Source: Paenibacillus sp. RUD330
Lineage (GTDB): Bacteria > Bacillota > Bacilli > Paenibacillales > Paenibacillaceae
Length of the DNA: 64,000 nt
Assembly: GCF_002243345.2 (NCBI RefSeq)
Contig: NZ_CP022655.2
Coordinates: forward strand, 2,854,501-2,918,500
Reading direction: 5' to 3'
Part shown: piece after piece, positions 1 through 8,911 of the stretch
How the letters are laid out: every line of letters starts with the position of its first letter
Numbering within the stretch: position 1 is the stretch's first letter
Notes under the pieces: model-generated
The model's input: the letters and a program-made list of their open reading frames with translations, nothing else
Databases searched by the model: none
What the model was told of the DNA's origin: nothing
Program-made: the position numbers and the translations under genes

Positions 1-1
1 A

Positions 2-718
2 CATCGCTATTATGATGAGGAGGACTTTCTGAAGGCTTACCTGAGCCGCAGAAGCCTTGTGGACAATGCCAACGATACTTTGGAAAAACCTGTCATGCTG
101 GAGCTGATCGGGAACCCGGAAGGCTTGCGCATTCTGGATCTGGGCTGCGGCGACGCGCGCTTCGGCGCGGAGCTGCTGGAGCGGAACTGCGCCTCTTACA
201 CCGGACTCGAAGGCAGCAAGGCGATGTCGGAGCTGGCTCGGAGGACACTTGCCGGTACAGCCGGCACGGTCATCCTCGGCTCGATGGAGGATTGGAGCTA
301 TCCGCAGGCAAGCTGCGATCTGGTGCTGTCGAGGCTGGCGCTGCACTATGTGGAACACCTGGAAGCCGTGCTGGCACGGATTGTCCAATCCCTGAAGCCC
401 GGCGGCCGGCTGGTGTTCTCCGTCGAGCACCCGGTCATCACCTCGACTCTTCAGCCTTCGGGGACCCGGACCGACTGGACCGTCGACCGGTACTTCGACG
501 AAGGCTTCCGGGAGCAGCAATGGCTGGGCTCGACGGTAAAGAAAATGCATCGCACTCTCGAGCATTACTTCTCCGCCCTTCAAGCGGCCGGCCTCCAGGT
601 CGAGAGCCTGCGCGAGTCGAATCCCGTCCGGGAACGGTTCCATTCCGCGGATGCCTACGAGAGGCGCCGGAGAATCCCGCTTTTCTTGTTCTTCTCGGCA
701 TCGCGGCCTTCTCTCTAG
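2..718 (+). CDS. Class I SAM-dependent methyltransferase (5' end outside window)
   Basis: The reading frame is open from base 2 and has no start codon with a ribosome binding site inside the window, so the gene begins upstream. The in-window GTG at 59 would cut off aromatic and acidic residues (YYDEEDF) typical of the N-terminus of this family. Motif I is LDLGCGDARFG, followed by an acidic loop and DLVLSRLALHYV, then PGGRLVFSVEHPV, the usual layout of a Rossmann small-molecule methyltransferase. The substrate cannot be told. It converges on the unrelated methyltransferase at 727-1623 with only 8 bp between the stop codons. Confidence 0.85.
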   Translation, partial: HRYYDEEDFLKAYLSRRSLVDNANDTLEKPVMLELIGNPEGLRILDLGCGDARFGAELLERNCASYTGLEGSKAMSELARRTLAGTAGTVILGSMEDWSYPQASCDLVLSRLALHYVEHLEAVLARIVQSLKPGGRLVFSVEHPVITSTLQPSGTRTDWTVDRYFDEGFREQQWLGSTVKKMHRTLEHYFSALQAAGLQVESLRESNPVRERFHSADAYERRRRIPLFLFFSASRPSL

Positions 719-726
719 AGCGGTCG

Positions 727-1623
727 CTATCCCGCTTCGCCGGCGGCTTTCACCTTGCCGTATGTAATCATCATGTTGGGGGCATAAGTCAGACAGCTGT
801 CCTTGTTCAAGGCCTGGGATAGGCGAAGCTCGTTCTCATATTGCGTCTGCGCTTCCTCCGGGCTGGCTCCCCGCCCGACAAGCCTATCGATCCAGGCGTC
901 CCTGTCGGCGTCGGGGGCATCCGCGTAGCCGTTTTCCTGGAACAAGCGATAGAGACGCTCCCGGCTGTCCTCTGCCAGACCAGGATGGAGGACATTGACC
1001 TTGTCGGTAACCCGGCACCCGACATCGCGCAGACCAGCCCGGCTGAAATAAGCCGGCAATTGAATGCCGATATTGCCATTCTTTCCGCTGCCCGCGGCGT
1101 CTCTTTCATACAGCTTCTGGAGCATTCCAAGCTGAACGACGCTCGATTGCGGATGCCCGTCCAGATGGAAGTTCGCCGAATTGGCGATCCAATGAGGCTC
1201 GAATGCGATGACCATGCCGCTATCCACGACGCTGGCAATCATCTTGCCGATGATCTTCTCTGGATTCGGCATATGCAGAAGAAAAGCATGGCAAAGAGCG
1301 ATGTCGTATTTCCGCTCCGGCTCGTACTCTTGGATGTCTCCATGCAGGAATTCAGCCTCATAAGGGAGAGAAGCGAACAATCTCCTTCCTTCTTCCAGCA
1401 GCTTGGAGCCGAGATCCAAGCCGGTATAGGTCGAGCCTGTCGGAAGCAGCGGCAGCAGCTTGAGCCCAAGGTATCCGAAGCCGCAGCCGAAATCGAACAG
1501 GTTCACCGCGGCTTCGATCTTCCATACCTTGGAAACTAGAAATTCAAGGTAGTCGTCATTGTAGAAGAGCTCCTTCGATCGACGAAGGTATTGAATCCTC
1601 TCATCCCATTCATAACCGCTCAT
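727..1623 (-). CDS. Class I SAM-dependent methyltransferase
   Basis: A 298-residue protein. FDFGCGFGYLG near residue 45 is motif I, TYTGLDLG is the acidic strand-2 motif that binds the SAM ribose, and DIALCHAFLLHMPNPEKI is motif post-II. The roughly 130 residues after the Rossmann core probably form a substrate cap. The ATG at 1623 follows GGGAGG about 11 nt upstream. It is divergent from the acetyltransferase gene at 1743. Substrate unknown; the family modifies small molecules, lipids or proteins. Confidence 0.8.
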   Translation of the reverse strand: MSGYEWDERIQYLRRSKELFYNDDYLEFLVSKVWKIEAAVNLFDFGCGFGYLGLKLLPLLPTGSTYTGLDLGSKLLEEGRRLFASLPYEAEFLHGDIQEYEPERKYDIALCHAFLLHMPNPEKIIGKMIASVVDSGMVIAFEPHWIANSANFHLDGHPQSSVVQLGMLQKLYERDAAGSGKNGNIGIQLPAYFSRAGLRDVGCRVTDKVNVLHPGLAEDSRERLYRLFQENGYADAPDADRDAWIDRLVGRGASPEEAQTQYENELRLSQALNKDSCLTYAPNMMITYGKVKAAGEAG

Positions 1624-1742
1624 CTATTCAGCGCCTCCCTGTTTCATGTTTCAGCCACGAAAATTAAAATCTCAGATATGTCTTCCCATTCATCGCTGTC
1701 GATGCTATGCTGGGAAGAAATTTTTTCGGAAGGCGGATTGCC

Positions 1743-2327
1743 ATGAAGATCGATGACCTCGATGCCTTGCTGCTGCCAGTGCCCGAAAGCTTTGAAAGCG
1801 ACCGCCTGCTGATCCGCGCCGCTCAATGGGGGGACGGGCTCCCATTGAACGAAGCTATTGCGGAAAGCATCGATGACCTCCGTCTATGGATGCCTTGGGC
1901 AAAGGAAGTTCCATCCGCAGACGATTCGGAGGCTTATGTCCGAAGGTCGAGACTGAACTATCTGGAACGCAAGGATATGGCCTATCTGCTCTTCCACAAG
2001 CAAACCGGCCAGCTGGTCGGCTGCAGCGGTCTCCATCGGCTCGACTGGCAGGCGCGCTGCTTCGAAATCGGCTATTGGCTGCGAACTTCCTGCACCGGAC
2101 AAGGCTATATGACCGAAGCCGTCCATGCGATCACGGAGTTTGCCGTCCGCGAGCTCCAGGCAAGCCGGATTGAAGTCCGCTGCGATTCGCGGAACGGACG
2201 GAGCGCTGCCGTCGCCTTGCGCTGCGGCTTCATGCTGGAGGGAACTCTTCGCCGCCAAATGCTCGATACGAGCGGAGACTCCAGGGATACGAGGGTCTAT
2301 TCCAAAGTGAAAGGGATCGAATTCTAA
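1743..2327 (+). CDS. GNAT family N-acetyltransferase (RimJ/RimL type)
   Basis: A 194-residue GNAT domain protein expected to move an acetyl group from acetyl-CoA to an amine, as the RimJ/RimL group does for ribosomal protein N-termini and some metabolites. Visible features are the SDRLLIRAAQ N-terminal strand, GCSGLHRLDWQARCFEIGYWL (motif D/A strands) and the acetyl-CoA loop CTGQGYMTEAV, followed by RCGFMLEGTLRR, which is characteristic of RimJ/L proteins. The ATG at 1743 is chosen over upstream in-frame codons because GGAAGG lies 9 nt before it. A strong terminator follows at 2351. Confidence 0.85.
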   Translation: MKIDDLDALLLPVPESFESDRLLIRAAQWGDGLPLNEAIAESIDDLRLWMPWAKEVPSADDSEAYVRRSRLNYLERKDMAYLLFHKQTGQLVGCSGLHRLDWQARCFEIGYWLRTSCTGQGYMTEAVHAITEFAVRELQASRIEVRCDSRNGRSAAVALRCGFMLEGTLRRQMLDTSGDSRDTRVYSKVKGIEF

Positions 2328-2350
2328 CACCGGATCCGCTGATGTTCAAC

Positions 2351-2388
2351 AAAACCGCGCAGAACCTCATGGTCCTGCGCGGTTTTTT
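2351..2388. terminator. Bidirectional rho-independent terminator
   Basis: The stem AAAACCGCGCAG pairs with CTGCGCGGTTTT across a 12-nt loop, with T-runs on both strands. It lies between the convergent acetyltransferase and phosphatase genes and would serve both. Confidence 0.9.
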
Positions 2389-2425
2389 ATCCGAAGGGAT
2401 TCCTATGAGAACAGCTCCGGATATT

Positions 2426-2998
2426 TCATTCGGGTTCACCATCGAGCATGCGGGATTCGTCCGCCCAAATCCTCTTCATGCTCATTCTCCCCCCATCTGC
2501 GCTCAATTGGAACAGATCCGGATTGCTCATGACTTCCCATTCCTTGAATCCGCTGTCCGGATTGAAATGCTTGAGGAGAAGCGAGATCAGGTTGCCGTGA
2601 GAGACAACGACCGCGTCCCGCCCTTCCTTCTCCATGATTTCGTTCAGCACGCTGATTCCGCGATTCGTCGCCTCACGGCTGGATTCGCCTCCGGGATAAC
2701 ATAATTCCGGCTCATCGAATGTCCTGCGCAGCATTTCTTTCCAATTCGGCATGGCCTGATCGGTGAGTATCCTCTCGGCCAGCCTGCCATCCAGCTCGAC
2801 TGTTATTCCAAGGCTTCGCGCAAGCGGAGCGACCGATCGCTGTGCCCGTTCGAACGGACTGGACACGATGCGGTCAATCGCATGTCCAGACAAAAAGTCC
2901 GCAAGCCTATCCGCTTGGCGGAGCCCCTCCGACGTCAATGAGGCTTCAGGCGCCTGCCCGTCGGCCTCGCAATGCCTGACGATAAAAATCGAGTTCAT
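2426..2998 (-). CDS. Histidine phosphatase family protein (phosphoglycerate mutase-like)
   Basis: A 190-residue protein of the histidine phosphatase superfamily. The catalytic RHC motif is in the first ten residues (FIVRHCEADG), SSPFERAQRS carries the second phosphate-binding arginine, and VVVSHGNLISLLL holds the second catalytic histidine. The start is taken at the ATG at 2998, which has TAGGAG about 8 nt upstream. Two in-frame ATGs lie 2-10 codons upstream but have no suitably spaced site. It follows the phosphotransferase gene at 3025 with a 26-bp gap, so the two are probably cotranscribed. The substrate is not evident. Confidence 0.85.
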   Translation of the reverse strand: MNSIFIVRHCEADGQAPEASLTSEGLRQADRLADFLSGHAIDRIVSSPFERAQRSVAPLARSLGITVELDGRLAERILTDQAMPNWKEMLRRTFDEPELCYPGGESSREATNRGISVLNEIMEKEGRDAVVVSHGNLISLLLKHFNPDSGFKEWEVMSNPDLFQLSADGGRMSMKRIWADESRMLDGEPE

Positions 2999-3024
2999 CC
3001 TCATCTCTCCTACCGCGCATCGGC

Positions 3025-3903
3025 TCAATCCGATAGCGCCCGCTGAATGGTTTCTATGGCCGCCGCGGTAATTCTCGCATCCTTCTTGTCGGCAGCCTGC
3101 AGCATGATGAGCATCGGAATGTATGCCGCAATCAATCGAGCCAGCTCTTTCGTTTCCTCATCGACTACGCCGTATTCATCAAAGAATCGCTGCCTGGCCT
3201 TGGAAGGCAGATAGCTGTAAGCGACGTTGAGATCGCAAGCCGGATGGCCGACATTCATATCGCCCCAATCCATGATTCCCGAAACGAGGCCGTCCTCGTC
3301 GACCAGCATGTTCTTGAAGTGAAGATCTCCGTGCAGGAACACCCTTTTATCCGCTGCTTGATTCACGCCTCCAGCAAGCAAGTACTGGCGAAGAGCGCAA
3401 TAAGCCTCTTCTCCCATATGTCCGGCAAGACTGGGCAGCAGCTCCAGCATCCTGCGTCTCCGGGATTCCAGGTCGAGCAGATTCCGATGATCGAGCGGCG
3501 CACCGCATTCCAAGGCGGTTCCAAGAGGGAACGCATGCAGCTGCCGCAAAAATACAGCCAGAGCTGTTGTCGACAGGATGCGCTGCTCATCGTTCAGTCC
3601 GATAGGATAGCGGCCATGCAAATAGTTGTATCCAAGAAACGATACGGGGAAATCGACACTCGCTTCACCCCGATACATCGGTCTGGAAAAAGGAATCGAT
3701 ACATGAGCTGCAAGCTGAGGCAAAATTCTCCATTCTCGCTCAAGCAGGTTTATGGCGGCTTTTCTTCTCGGAAAACGGAACACTGTATCCGATCCTATCC
3801 GGAAGACGATATTATCCCATCCATACCCGATGGCTTCGATAGGTTCTCCGGATAAATCCGGAAATTGGCTGTCGATCAATCTTCGAGCCAGACTCTCCGT
3901 CAC
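3025..3903 (-). CDS. Aminoglycoside phosphotransferase (APH)/choline kinase-like protein
   Basis: Kinase-fold protein of the APH family. It has the nucleotide-binding start GYGWDNIVFRIG, the catalytic-loop motif VFLHGDLHFKNMLV (Brenner motif HGDLHxxN) and the metal-binding DWGD. This family phosphorylates aminoglycosides, macrolides, amino sugars or choline; nothing here points to a particular substrate or to resistance. The only conventional start is the GTG at 3903, which lacks a ribosome binding site. The frame stays open for about 25 more codons back to a stop at 3979-3981 and reads NQWDAEWDV just before the GTG, like the N-termini of relatives, so the true start may be a rare codon upstream. 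Confidence 0.8.
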   Translation of the reverse strand: MTESLARRLIDSQFPDLSGEPIEAIGYGWDNIVFRIGSDTVFRFPRRKAAINLLEREWRILPQLAAHVSIPFSRPMYRGEASVDFPVSFLGYNYLHGRYPIGLNDEQRILSTTALAVFLRQLHAFPLGTALECGAPLDHRNLLDLESRRRRMLELLPSLAGHMGEEAYCALRQYLLAGGVNQAADKRVFLHGDLHFKNMLVDEDGLVSGIMDWGDMNVGHPACDLNVAYSYLPSKARQRFFDEYGVVDEETKELARLIAAYIPMLIMLQAADKKDARITAAAIETIQRALSD

Positions 3904-4000
3904 ATCCCATTCGGCATCCCATTGATTGGCGCTGATCTTCGCTCTCTCCCTTCCATGATCCTTGCGAATGCGGCTCCTTCAAGGAAGGTGATGGCACCGG

Positions 4001-4423
4001 TTACTTTACCGGATAAGCCTCCTTCAAAAAGGCAACCGATCGGGCAATCAAAGCCTTTAAGACATCCGTGTCGATGTCTTCCAGCTTATTGATGTAGACG
4101 CATGCTTTTCCTGCCGTGTATTTCCCGAAATCCTTCAGCATGGCTTCCCGCTCGGTATCGCCCGTCGCGAAATACAGGCTGATCTTGGCTTTGCGGGGCG
4201 AGAAGCCGACCCATGGCGCGTCGCCTTCATGACCCGACTTGTATTTGTAGTGATAGCTGCCGAATCCAATGATGCTTGGTCCCCACATTTTCGGCGGGCA
4301 ACCCGTCGTCTCGGCAAAGATCCGCAGCAGCTTGAAGGCATCCTCGCGTTTTTTGACCGAATCGACGTTTTCGATGAACTCCAGCACGCTGTCGTCGGTT
4401 TCTTTCGTTTTCGGTTCAGGCAT
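4001..4423 (-). CDS. DUF1801 domain protein (YdhG-like)
   Basis: A 140-residue protein with the DUF1801 pattern: an N-terminal helix with VLEFIENVDSVKKREDA, then MWGPSIIGFGSYHYKY, GFSPRKAKISLYF, and a C-terminal KYTAGKACVYINKLEDID region. The fold is a small beta-barrel of unknown function, sometimes linked to the iron chaperone-like YdhG group. The ATG at 4423 is preceded by TAAGGAGGA with good spacing, which rules out the 33 upstream in-frame codons. It is downstream of the pseudouridine synthase on the same strand, separated by a terminator. Confidence 0.85.
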   Translation of the reverse strand: MPEPKTKETDDSVLEFIENVDSVKKREDAFKLLRIFAETTGCPPKMWGPSIIGFGSYHYKYKSGHEGDAPWVGFSPRKAKISLYFATGDTEREAMLKDFGKYTAGKACVYINKLEDIDTDVLKALIARSVAFLKEAYPVK

Positions 4424-4467
4424 GAGCGGAATCCTCCTTATTCGATTGAGGCCATCGCCAACAAATA

Positions 4468-4502
4468 GAAAAAACCGTTCAGCATCCATTCTGCCAAACG
4501 GC
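4468..4502 (-). terminator. Rho-independent terminator after the pseudouridine synthase
   Basis: On the minus strand CCGTT and AACGG form the base, CAG and CTG an inner stem, followed by TTTTTT. It lies 50 bp past the stop of the gene at 4554. Confidence 0.75.
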
Positions 4503-4553
4503 TCTGCTTTCCTGCTGGACAAGTCGAACTCGGCATGCCGCCAAGGAATCGAA

Positions 4554-5483
4554 TCAGCTCTTCTTTTCCGGTGCGGTCCGAAACGGACTCAAGAAGGACT
4601 TCGGCATGTCAGCCTCAAAGCGCATCAGGCTCTCCGTCACCGGATGAGTGAAAGCGAGCACGCTGGCATGCAGGCCGAGCCTTCCGATGGCCTTCGATTT
4701 GGAGCCGTATTTCTTGTCGCCGACGACGGGATGCCCCAGCTCTTCCATATGGGCGCGGATCTGGTTTTTGCGTCCGGTCTCCAGGTTGACCTCCAGCAGC
4801 GAGAAGCCGGCGCTGGACTGGATCGTTTTGTAGTGGGTCACGGCATGCTGCCCGCCGTTGGGATGCGGACTGGAATACATTTTCAGCGTGCTGCTTTCCT
4901 TCAGCCAGGAAGAGATCGTCCCTTGCGCCTTGGACACTCTGCCTTCCACCAACGCGATGTACGTTCTTTCCTTCACCGCATCCTGCCAGTTGTTCTGGAG
5001 CTGCTGCTGGACATCCTCGCTCTTGGCGAACATCATCACGCCGGAAGTATCCCGATCAAGGCGGTGCACGACGAAGATCCGGCCGGCCGGATCCTTGGCG
5101 CGGACATGGGCCGTAAGCTGGCGGTAGGCGGTCATTTCCGCTTCCTTCGGCGATGCGATGGACAGCAGTCCCGCGTCCTTGCGGATGACGATGACATGAT
5201 CGTCTTCATGGAGAATCGACAACCCTGCGAGGGGCGGAGCCTCCACCGTTTTTTCGGTTTGCACCGTTACGGTTTGGCCGGGGACCAAGGGCAGGTTGTA
5301 TGCGGTCGAAGGGCGGCCATCAACGGAAACCTGTCCGCGCGCGAGCATGGATTTCACCGAGTTGCGGCCGGCACCGGACAGCTTGTTCAATAAAAAGGCG
5401 AGCAATTCCGCCGGCTCTAGGACGGCATACTGCCTGGATGCCGGCGGCTTGGCTTTTGGGGCGTTGAATTTCTTTCTGTTCAT
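4554..5483 (-). CDS. RluA family pseudouridine synthase
   Basis: A 309-residue RNA pseudouridine synthase, which isomerises specific uridines in rRNA or tRNA. An S4-type RNA-binding segment covers about residues 25-75 (FLLNKLSGAGRNSVKSMLARG, then VSVDGRP). The catalytic motif HRLDRDTSG has the nucleophilic Asp143, and the conserved NQIRAHMEELGHPVVGD follows. This arrangement fits the RluA/RluD group; the exact target site cannot be inferred. The ATG at 5483 has GGAGG 10 nt upstream. It stands alone, with a terminator at 4468. Confidence 0.9.
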   Translation of the reverse strand: MNRKKFNAPKAKPPASRQYAVLEPAELLAFLLNKLSGAGRNSVKSMLARGQVSVDGRPSTAYNLPLVPGQTVTVQTEKTVEAPPLAGLSILHEDDHVIVIRKDAGLLSIASPKEAEMTAYRQLTAHVRAKDPAGRIFVVHRLDRDTSGVMMFAKSEDVQQQLQNNWQDAVKERTYIALVEGRVSKAQGTISSWLKESSTLKMYSSPHPNGGQHAVTHYKTIQSSAGFSLLEVNLETGRKNQIRAHMEELGHPVVGDKKYGSKSKAIGRLGLHASVLAFTHPVTESLMRFEADMPKSFLSPFRTAPEKKS

Positions 5484-5619
5484 CTCAAGGAAACCTCCGG
5501 TATGGGCCTATATAGGAATAAAGGACAAGATGTGCATAATCAGCCCTACAACTATACCATACAGGCAGTCCGGTTAAAAACAGCCTTCGCAAGTCCGCAA
5601 GCCATCCTGGGCGCCTCGC

Positions 5620-6198
5620 CTAATGGCGGGAGAGGCGTCCGTCGGCAAGCTCCTTCAGCTTCGATACGGTTTTCCAGTTCCGCACCGTCGAATTCGGAGC
5701 GATGCGCCCAAGCCGGACCGCGAGCTTGGAGTCCCGGATGCTTCCGTGGAACAGCAGATAGATTTCCCGTCCGCGGACCGCGAACCTCTCCTCGGCCGAT
5801 TCGAGCTCGCGCAGCATGCCTGCCGCTTCCTCTGCGGGAGCATCGTGCAGGAAGCAGACATAGAGGCTTTCTCCTTGTCCCTTGGACTCGGCTTCCTCGA
5901 TCTCCGGCAACCGGAATGGAAGCGACTCAAGGACGGAGCGCCACTGCTCGACTGTACGCAGCATGACCTCCGAATGAAACCCGAACTTCCCCATGAACGC
6001 GCGCTCGACAACAGCCTTCACTTCATCTTCCATCCCCCCGCGGCCCGCGATCAGATTGCCGCTCTGAATATACGACTGGACGTTTTCAAGTCCCGCTTCC
6101 TCCAGAGCTTCCTTGAGATCGGCCATGCGGACCCGCGCCTTTCCGCCTACGTTGATTCCTCTCAGCAAAATGATCCAATCGCTGGCTGCCGTCATCAT
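5620..6198 (-). CDS. DUF1697 domain-containing protein
   Basis: A 192-residue protein with the DUF1697 signature at its N-terminus: WIILLRGINVGGKARVRMADLK followed by GLENVQSYIQSGNLI. The rest (EVMLRTVEQWRSVLE, then YVCFLHDAP) matches the alpha/beta layout of the family, whose function is unknown. The start is the first of two adjacent ATGs (6198), after an AGGAGGG-AAGGGG purine stretch; 25 further in-frame upstream codons lack a site. It is divergent from the germination operon. Confidence 0.85.
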   Translation of the reverse strand: MMTAASDWIILLRGINVGGKARVRMADLKEALEEAGLENVQSYIQSGNLIAGRGGMEDEVKAVVERAFMGKFGFHSEVMLRTVEQWRSVLESLPFRLPEIEEAESKGQGESLYVCFLHDAPAEEAAGMLRELESAEERFAVRGREIYLLFHGSIRDSKLAVRLGRIAPNSTVRNWKTVSKLKELADGRLSRH

Positions 6199-6294
6199 GG
6201 TTTCCCCTTCCCTCCTGATTGTCTGAACCTCAGGTATAGAAAAAAATGGATGGCGCAAACTATCGCTTATCAATTCTTGACCGGATGTGAGCCT

Positions 6295-7440
6295 ATGTCA
6301 ACCTCGTCCTACAAAATGAACATGTTTCAAGCCTTTATGATTCTCATGCTCTCCAACGGCCTGGCCTGCCATGTCATCGTCAATCCGATGCTGCTCGACG
6401 CTTCGGGAAGGGATGCCTGGATCACCGTCATCACCGCAGGCGCTTTCTTCATTCCATGGAGCCTCCTGCTCTATTTCATGATGAAGAAGTCGTCCATGCA
6501 GAACTGGCAGTCGTGGCTTGCCCGGCATACCCACCCGGCGTTGTCGTGGATCCTGCTGGCTCCCATCTGCATCCATCTCTACTTAATGGGATTCAGCACC
6601 GTGATTCAGACCGCGAACTGGAGCGTCAGCAATTATCTCCCCGCAAGCAGCGCCTTCCAGCTTGCGGTCCTGCTCGTGCTGATCTGCCTGCTGCTCGCTT
6701 CCTGGGGAATCCGCATTATCGCGATCGCCTCCGGCGTCCTGCTTCCGGTCGTCATCATCCTCGGCTTTTTCGTCAGCATCTCGAATTCATCGGTCAAGGA
6801 CTACACCCTGCTCATGCCGGTCCTGGAGCATGGCTGGAGGCCGGTCATCAACGGCTTGGTGTATGCCGGATCGGCTTATATGGAGCTTCTGGCCCTCTTG
6901 CTGCTGCAGCATCATATCCGAGGCAGGGTGAAGCCCTGGCATCTGCTTCTGTACAGCACCTGCATCGTCATCATGATGAACGGTCCCATCATCGGGGCGA
7001 TTACCGAGTTCGGACCGCTCGAAGCGGCGATGCAGATGACCTCGCCCTACGAGCAGTGGAGGCTGCTGCGCATCGGGCAGTATGTCGAGCATCTGGATTT
7101 CTTCTCGATCTTCCAGTGGCTCTCGGGAGCATCGATCCGGGTCAGTCTGCCCGTCTTCATTCTCGCGGATGTCCTCCCGCTTCGCAGCTCGAGAAAGAAA
7201 GCGATCTTCATCCTGGCGGTCATGGCCAGCTATCTCGCCTACACGATACTGCCGGCGAACAACTGGACGCTGTATTTGTTGATGTTCGATTACTTCATGC
7301 CGATCTCGCTCGCCGTTTTGCTTCCATTATCCTTGATATGGACGCTTTGCGCCGCACTTGCCAAACCGGACAGGAGGAATGCGAATGAATCGTCCAAGCC
7401 AGACACCGGACCCCCGGCAGCCCCCCAGCCGACAGGCTGA
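6295..7440 (+). CDS. GerAB/GerKB-type spore germination permease subunit
   Basis: A 381-residue integral membrane protein with about ten hydrophobic segments, of the spore germination permease family (APC superfamily). In spores it sits in the inner membrane as the B subunit of a germinant receptor and carries the ligand pocket. Identification rests on the membrane pattern, length, and neighbours encoding A and C subunits. The ATG at 6295 gives a short polar N-terminus before the first membrane segment but has a weak ribosome binding site; ATG 6250 and ATG 6316 are alternatives. Its 3' end overlaps the A-subunit gene by 56 nt. Confidence 0.85.
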   Translation: MSTSSYKMNMFQAFMILMLSNGLACHVIVNPMLLDASGRDAWITVITAGAFFIPWSLLLYFMMKKSSMQNWQSWLARHTHPALSWILLAPICIHLYLMGFSTVIQTANWSVSNYLPASSAFQLAVLLVLICLLLASWGIRIIAIASGVLLPVVIILGFFVSISNSSVKDYTLLMPVLEHGWRPVINGLVYAGSAYMELLALLLLQHHIRGRVKPWHLLLYSTCIVIMMNGPIIGAITEFGPLEAAMQMTSPYEQWRLLRIGQYVEHLDFFSIFQWLSGASIRVSLPVFILADVLPLRSSRKKAIFILAVMASYLAYTILPANNWTLYLLMFDYFMPISLAVLLPLSLIWTLCAALAKPDRRNANESSKPDTGPPAAPQPTG

Positions 7441-8911
7441 AGCTCCCCGGGCATGGAGCAAAGCGGAATTCGAGAAGCAGTTCAACGGCTCCGAGGACGT
7501 CATTGTCCGCAGCGCCTATTTCGGCGAGAACAACGAAAAGGAAGTCGTGCTTCTCTACAATACCGGGTTATGCGATACAATCTCGATCAACAAATTCGTG
7601 CTTCCGGAGCTTGGGGCCAGCTACCGAAAGCTCGGCTCCTTCTCCCGGCCGCTGCTGCAGCTGTCCGAAGCGTTGACGCTGCAGGGCTTCGACCGCACTC
7701 CTGGCGCGCAGGAGGTGGAGGACATCGTCTACGACGGCATGCTCCTGCTTCTGTTCGTCCAGGAAGGAAGCCTCGCTTATATCGACTTGTCCGACAAGCC
7801 GAACCGCACGCCCTATGAATCCAGCACCGAGATATCCATCAAAGGGCCGAAGGACTGCTTCATCGAGGATGTCGACGTCAACGTCGCCCTTATCCGCAAG
7901 AGGGTCCGCAGCAGCTCGCTCGTCACCGAGCGGTATACGATCGGCAGGAGAACCCGGACCAAGGTCGTCCTCATGTATTTTCGGGATATCCTGAAGCCCA
8001 AGACGCTCGAGGAGGTCCGCACCAGACTCGGCCATATCGATATCGACGGCCTGTACAGCATCAATCAGCTGGAGGACCTGCTGACACAGAACCGTCTCAA
8101 GATCCTGCCGCTCATGGACTTCACCGGCAGGCCCGATTACGTCGTCTCCTGCCTGCTGGCAGGCAGATTCATCATTTTTGTGGACGGCAACCCCATGGTG
8201 CTGATCGCTCCTTCCGGCATCAGCCTCATCATGAAATCGCCGGAGGATGTCCACTTCAACTATTCCTACGTCTCGTTCGCGAGGCTGGTCAGGCTTCTGA
8301 GCCTGTTCATATCCATCTTCCTGCCCGGCATCTGGGTCGCTTTGATGGCCTTCCACCAGGATCAGATTCCGTTCCGGCTCATGGCGACGATATCGGTATC
8401 GAGGCTTGGATTGCCGCTGTCCTCGCAGATGGAGATGTTCCTGCTGCTCATGCTGCTGGAGATATTCAAGGAAGCGGGAGTGCGGCTGCCGAACCCGATC
8501 GGGCAGACGCTGACCTCGATCGGAGGCCTGATCATCGGGGACGCCGCCATCAGGGCAGGACTCGTCTCGCCCTCCGTCGTCGTCATCGGAGCGATCACAG
8601 CCGTATCGGGAGTGACGCTGGTCAACCAGTCGCTGAGCACGGTCATCAGCATCATCCGGCTGTTCTTTTTCCTGCTGGCATCCGTCTTCGGCCTCTACGG
8701 CTTGATTCTCGGAATCGTGCTCTTCGTCGCCTATATGTCGAAGCTGCAGTCCTTTGGCGCGAATTACCTGGCTCCTCTGTCTCCGCTCATCCCTCGGGAT
8801 GTGCTGAACTCGTTCCTGCGCGCTCCGTGGTACTTCATCCGCCGCAGGCCCGCGAGCTTGTCCGAGCAGGGCATGGACGGCGACCATCAGAAAGAGGAGG
8901 AGCAGTCATGA
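7385..8911 (+). CDS. GerAA/GerKA-type spore germination protein
   Basis: A 508-residue GerA-family protein, the A subunit of a nutrient germinant receptor. A hydrophilic N-terminal domain of about 290 residues (including DVIVRSAYFG, CFIEDVDVNVALIRKRVRSS and RTRTKVVLMYFRDI, typical of the family) precedes about five membrane segments with EIFKEAGVRLPNPIGQT and IGGLIIGDAAIRAGLVSP. The ATG at 7385 lies 7 nt after AGGAGG, inside the preceding gene; the nearer ATG at 7379 is too close to that site. Its stop overlaps the start of the C-subunit gene (ATGA). Confidence 0.95.
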   Translation: MNRPSQTPDPRQPPSRQAEAPRAWSKAEFEKQFNGSEDVIVRSAYFGENNEKEVVLLYNTGLCDTISINKFVLPELGASYRKLGSFSRPLLQLSEALTLQGFDRTPGAQEVEDIVYDGMLLLLFVQEGSLAYIDLSDKPNRTPYESSTEISIKGPKDCFIEDVDVNVALIRKRVRSSSLVTERYTIGRRTRTKVVLMYFRDILKPKTLEEVRTRLGHIDIDGLYSINQLEDLLTQNRLKILPLMDFTGRPDYVVSCLLAGRFIIFVDGNPMVLIAPSGISLIMKSPEDVHFNYSYVSFARLVRLLSLFISIFLPGIWVALMAFHQDQIPFRLMATISVSRLGLPLSSQMEMFLLLMLLEIFKEAGVRLPNPIGQTLTSIGGLIIGDAAIRAGLVSPSVVVIGAITAVSGVTLVNQSLSTVISIIRLFFFLLASVFGLYGLILGIVLFVAYMSKLQSFGANYLAPLSPLIPRDVLNSFLRAPWYFIRRRPASLSEQGMDGDHQKEEEQS

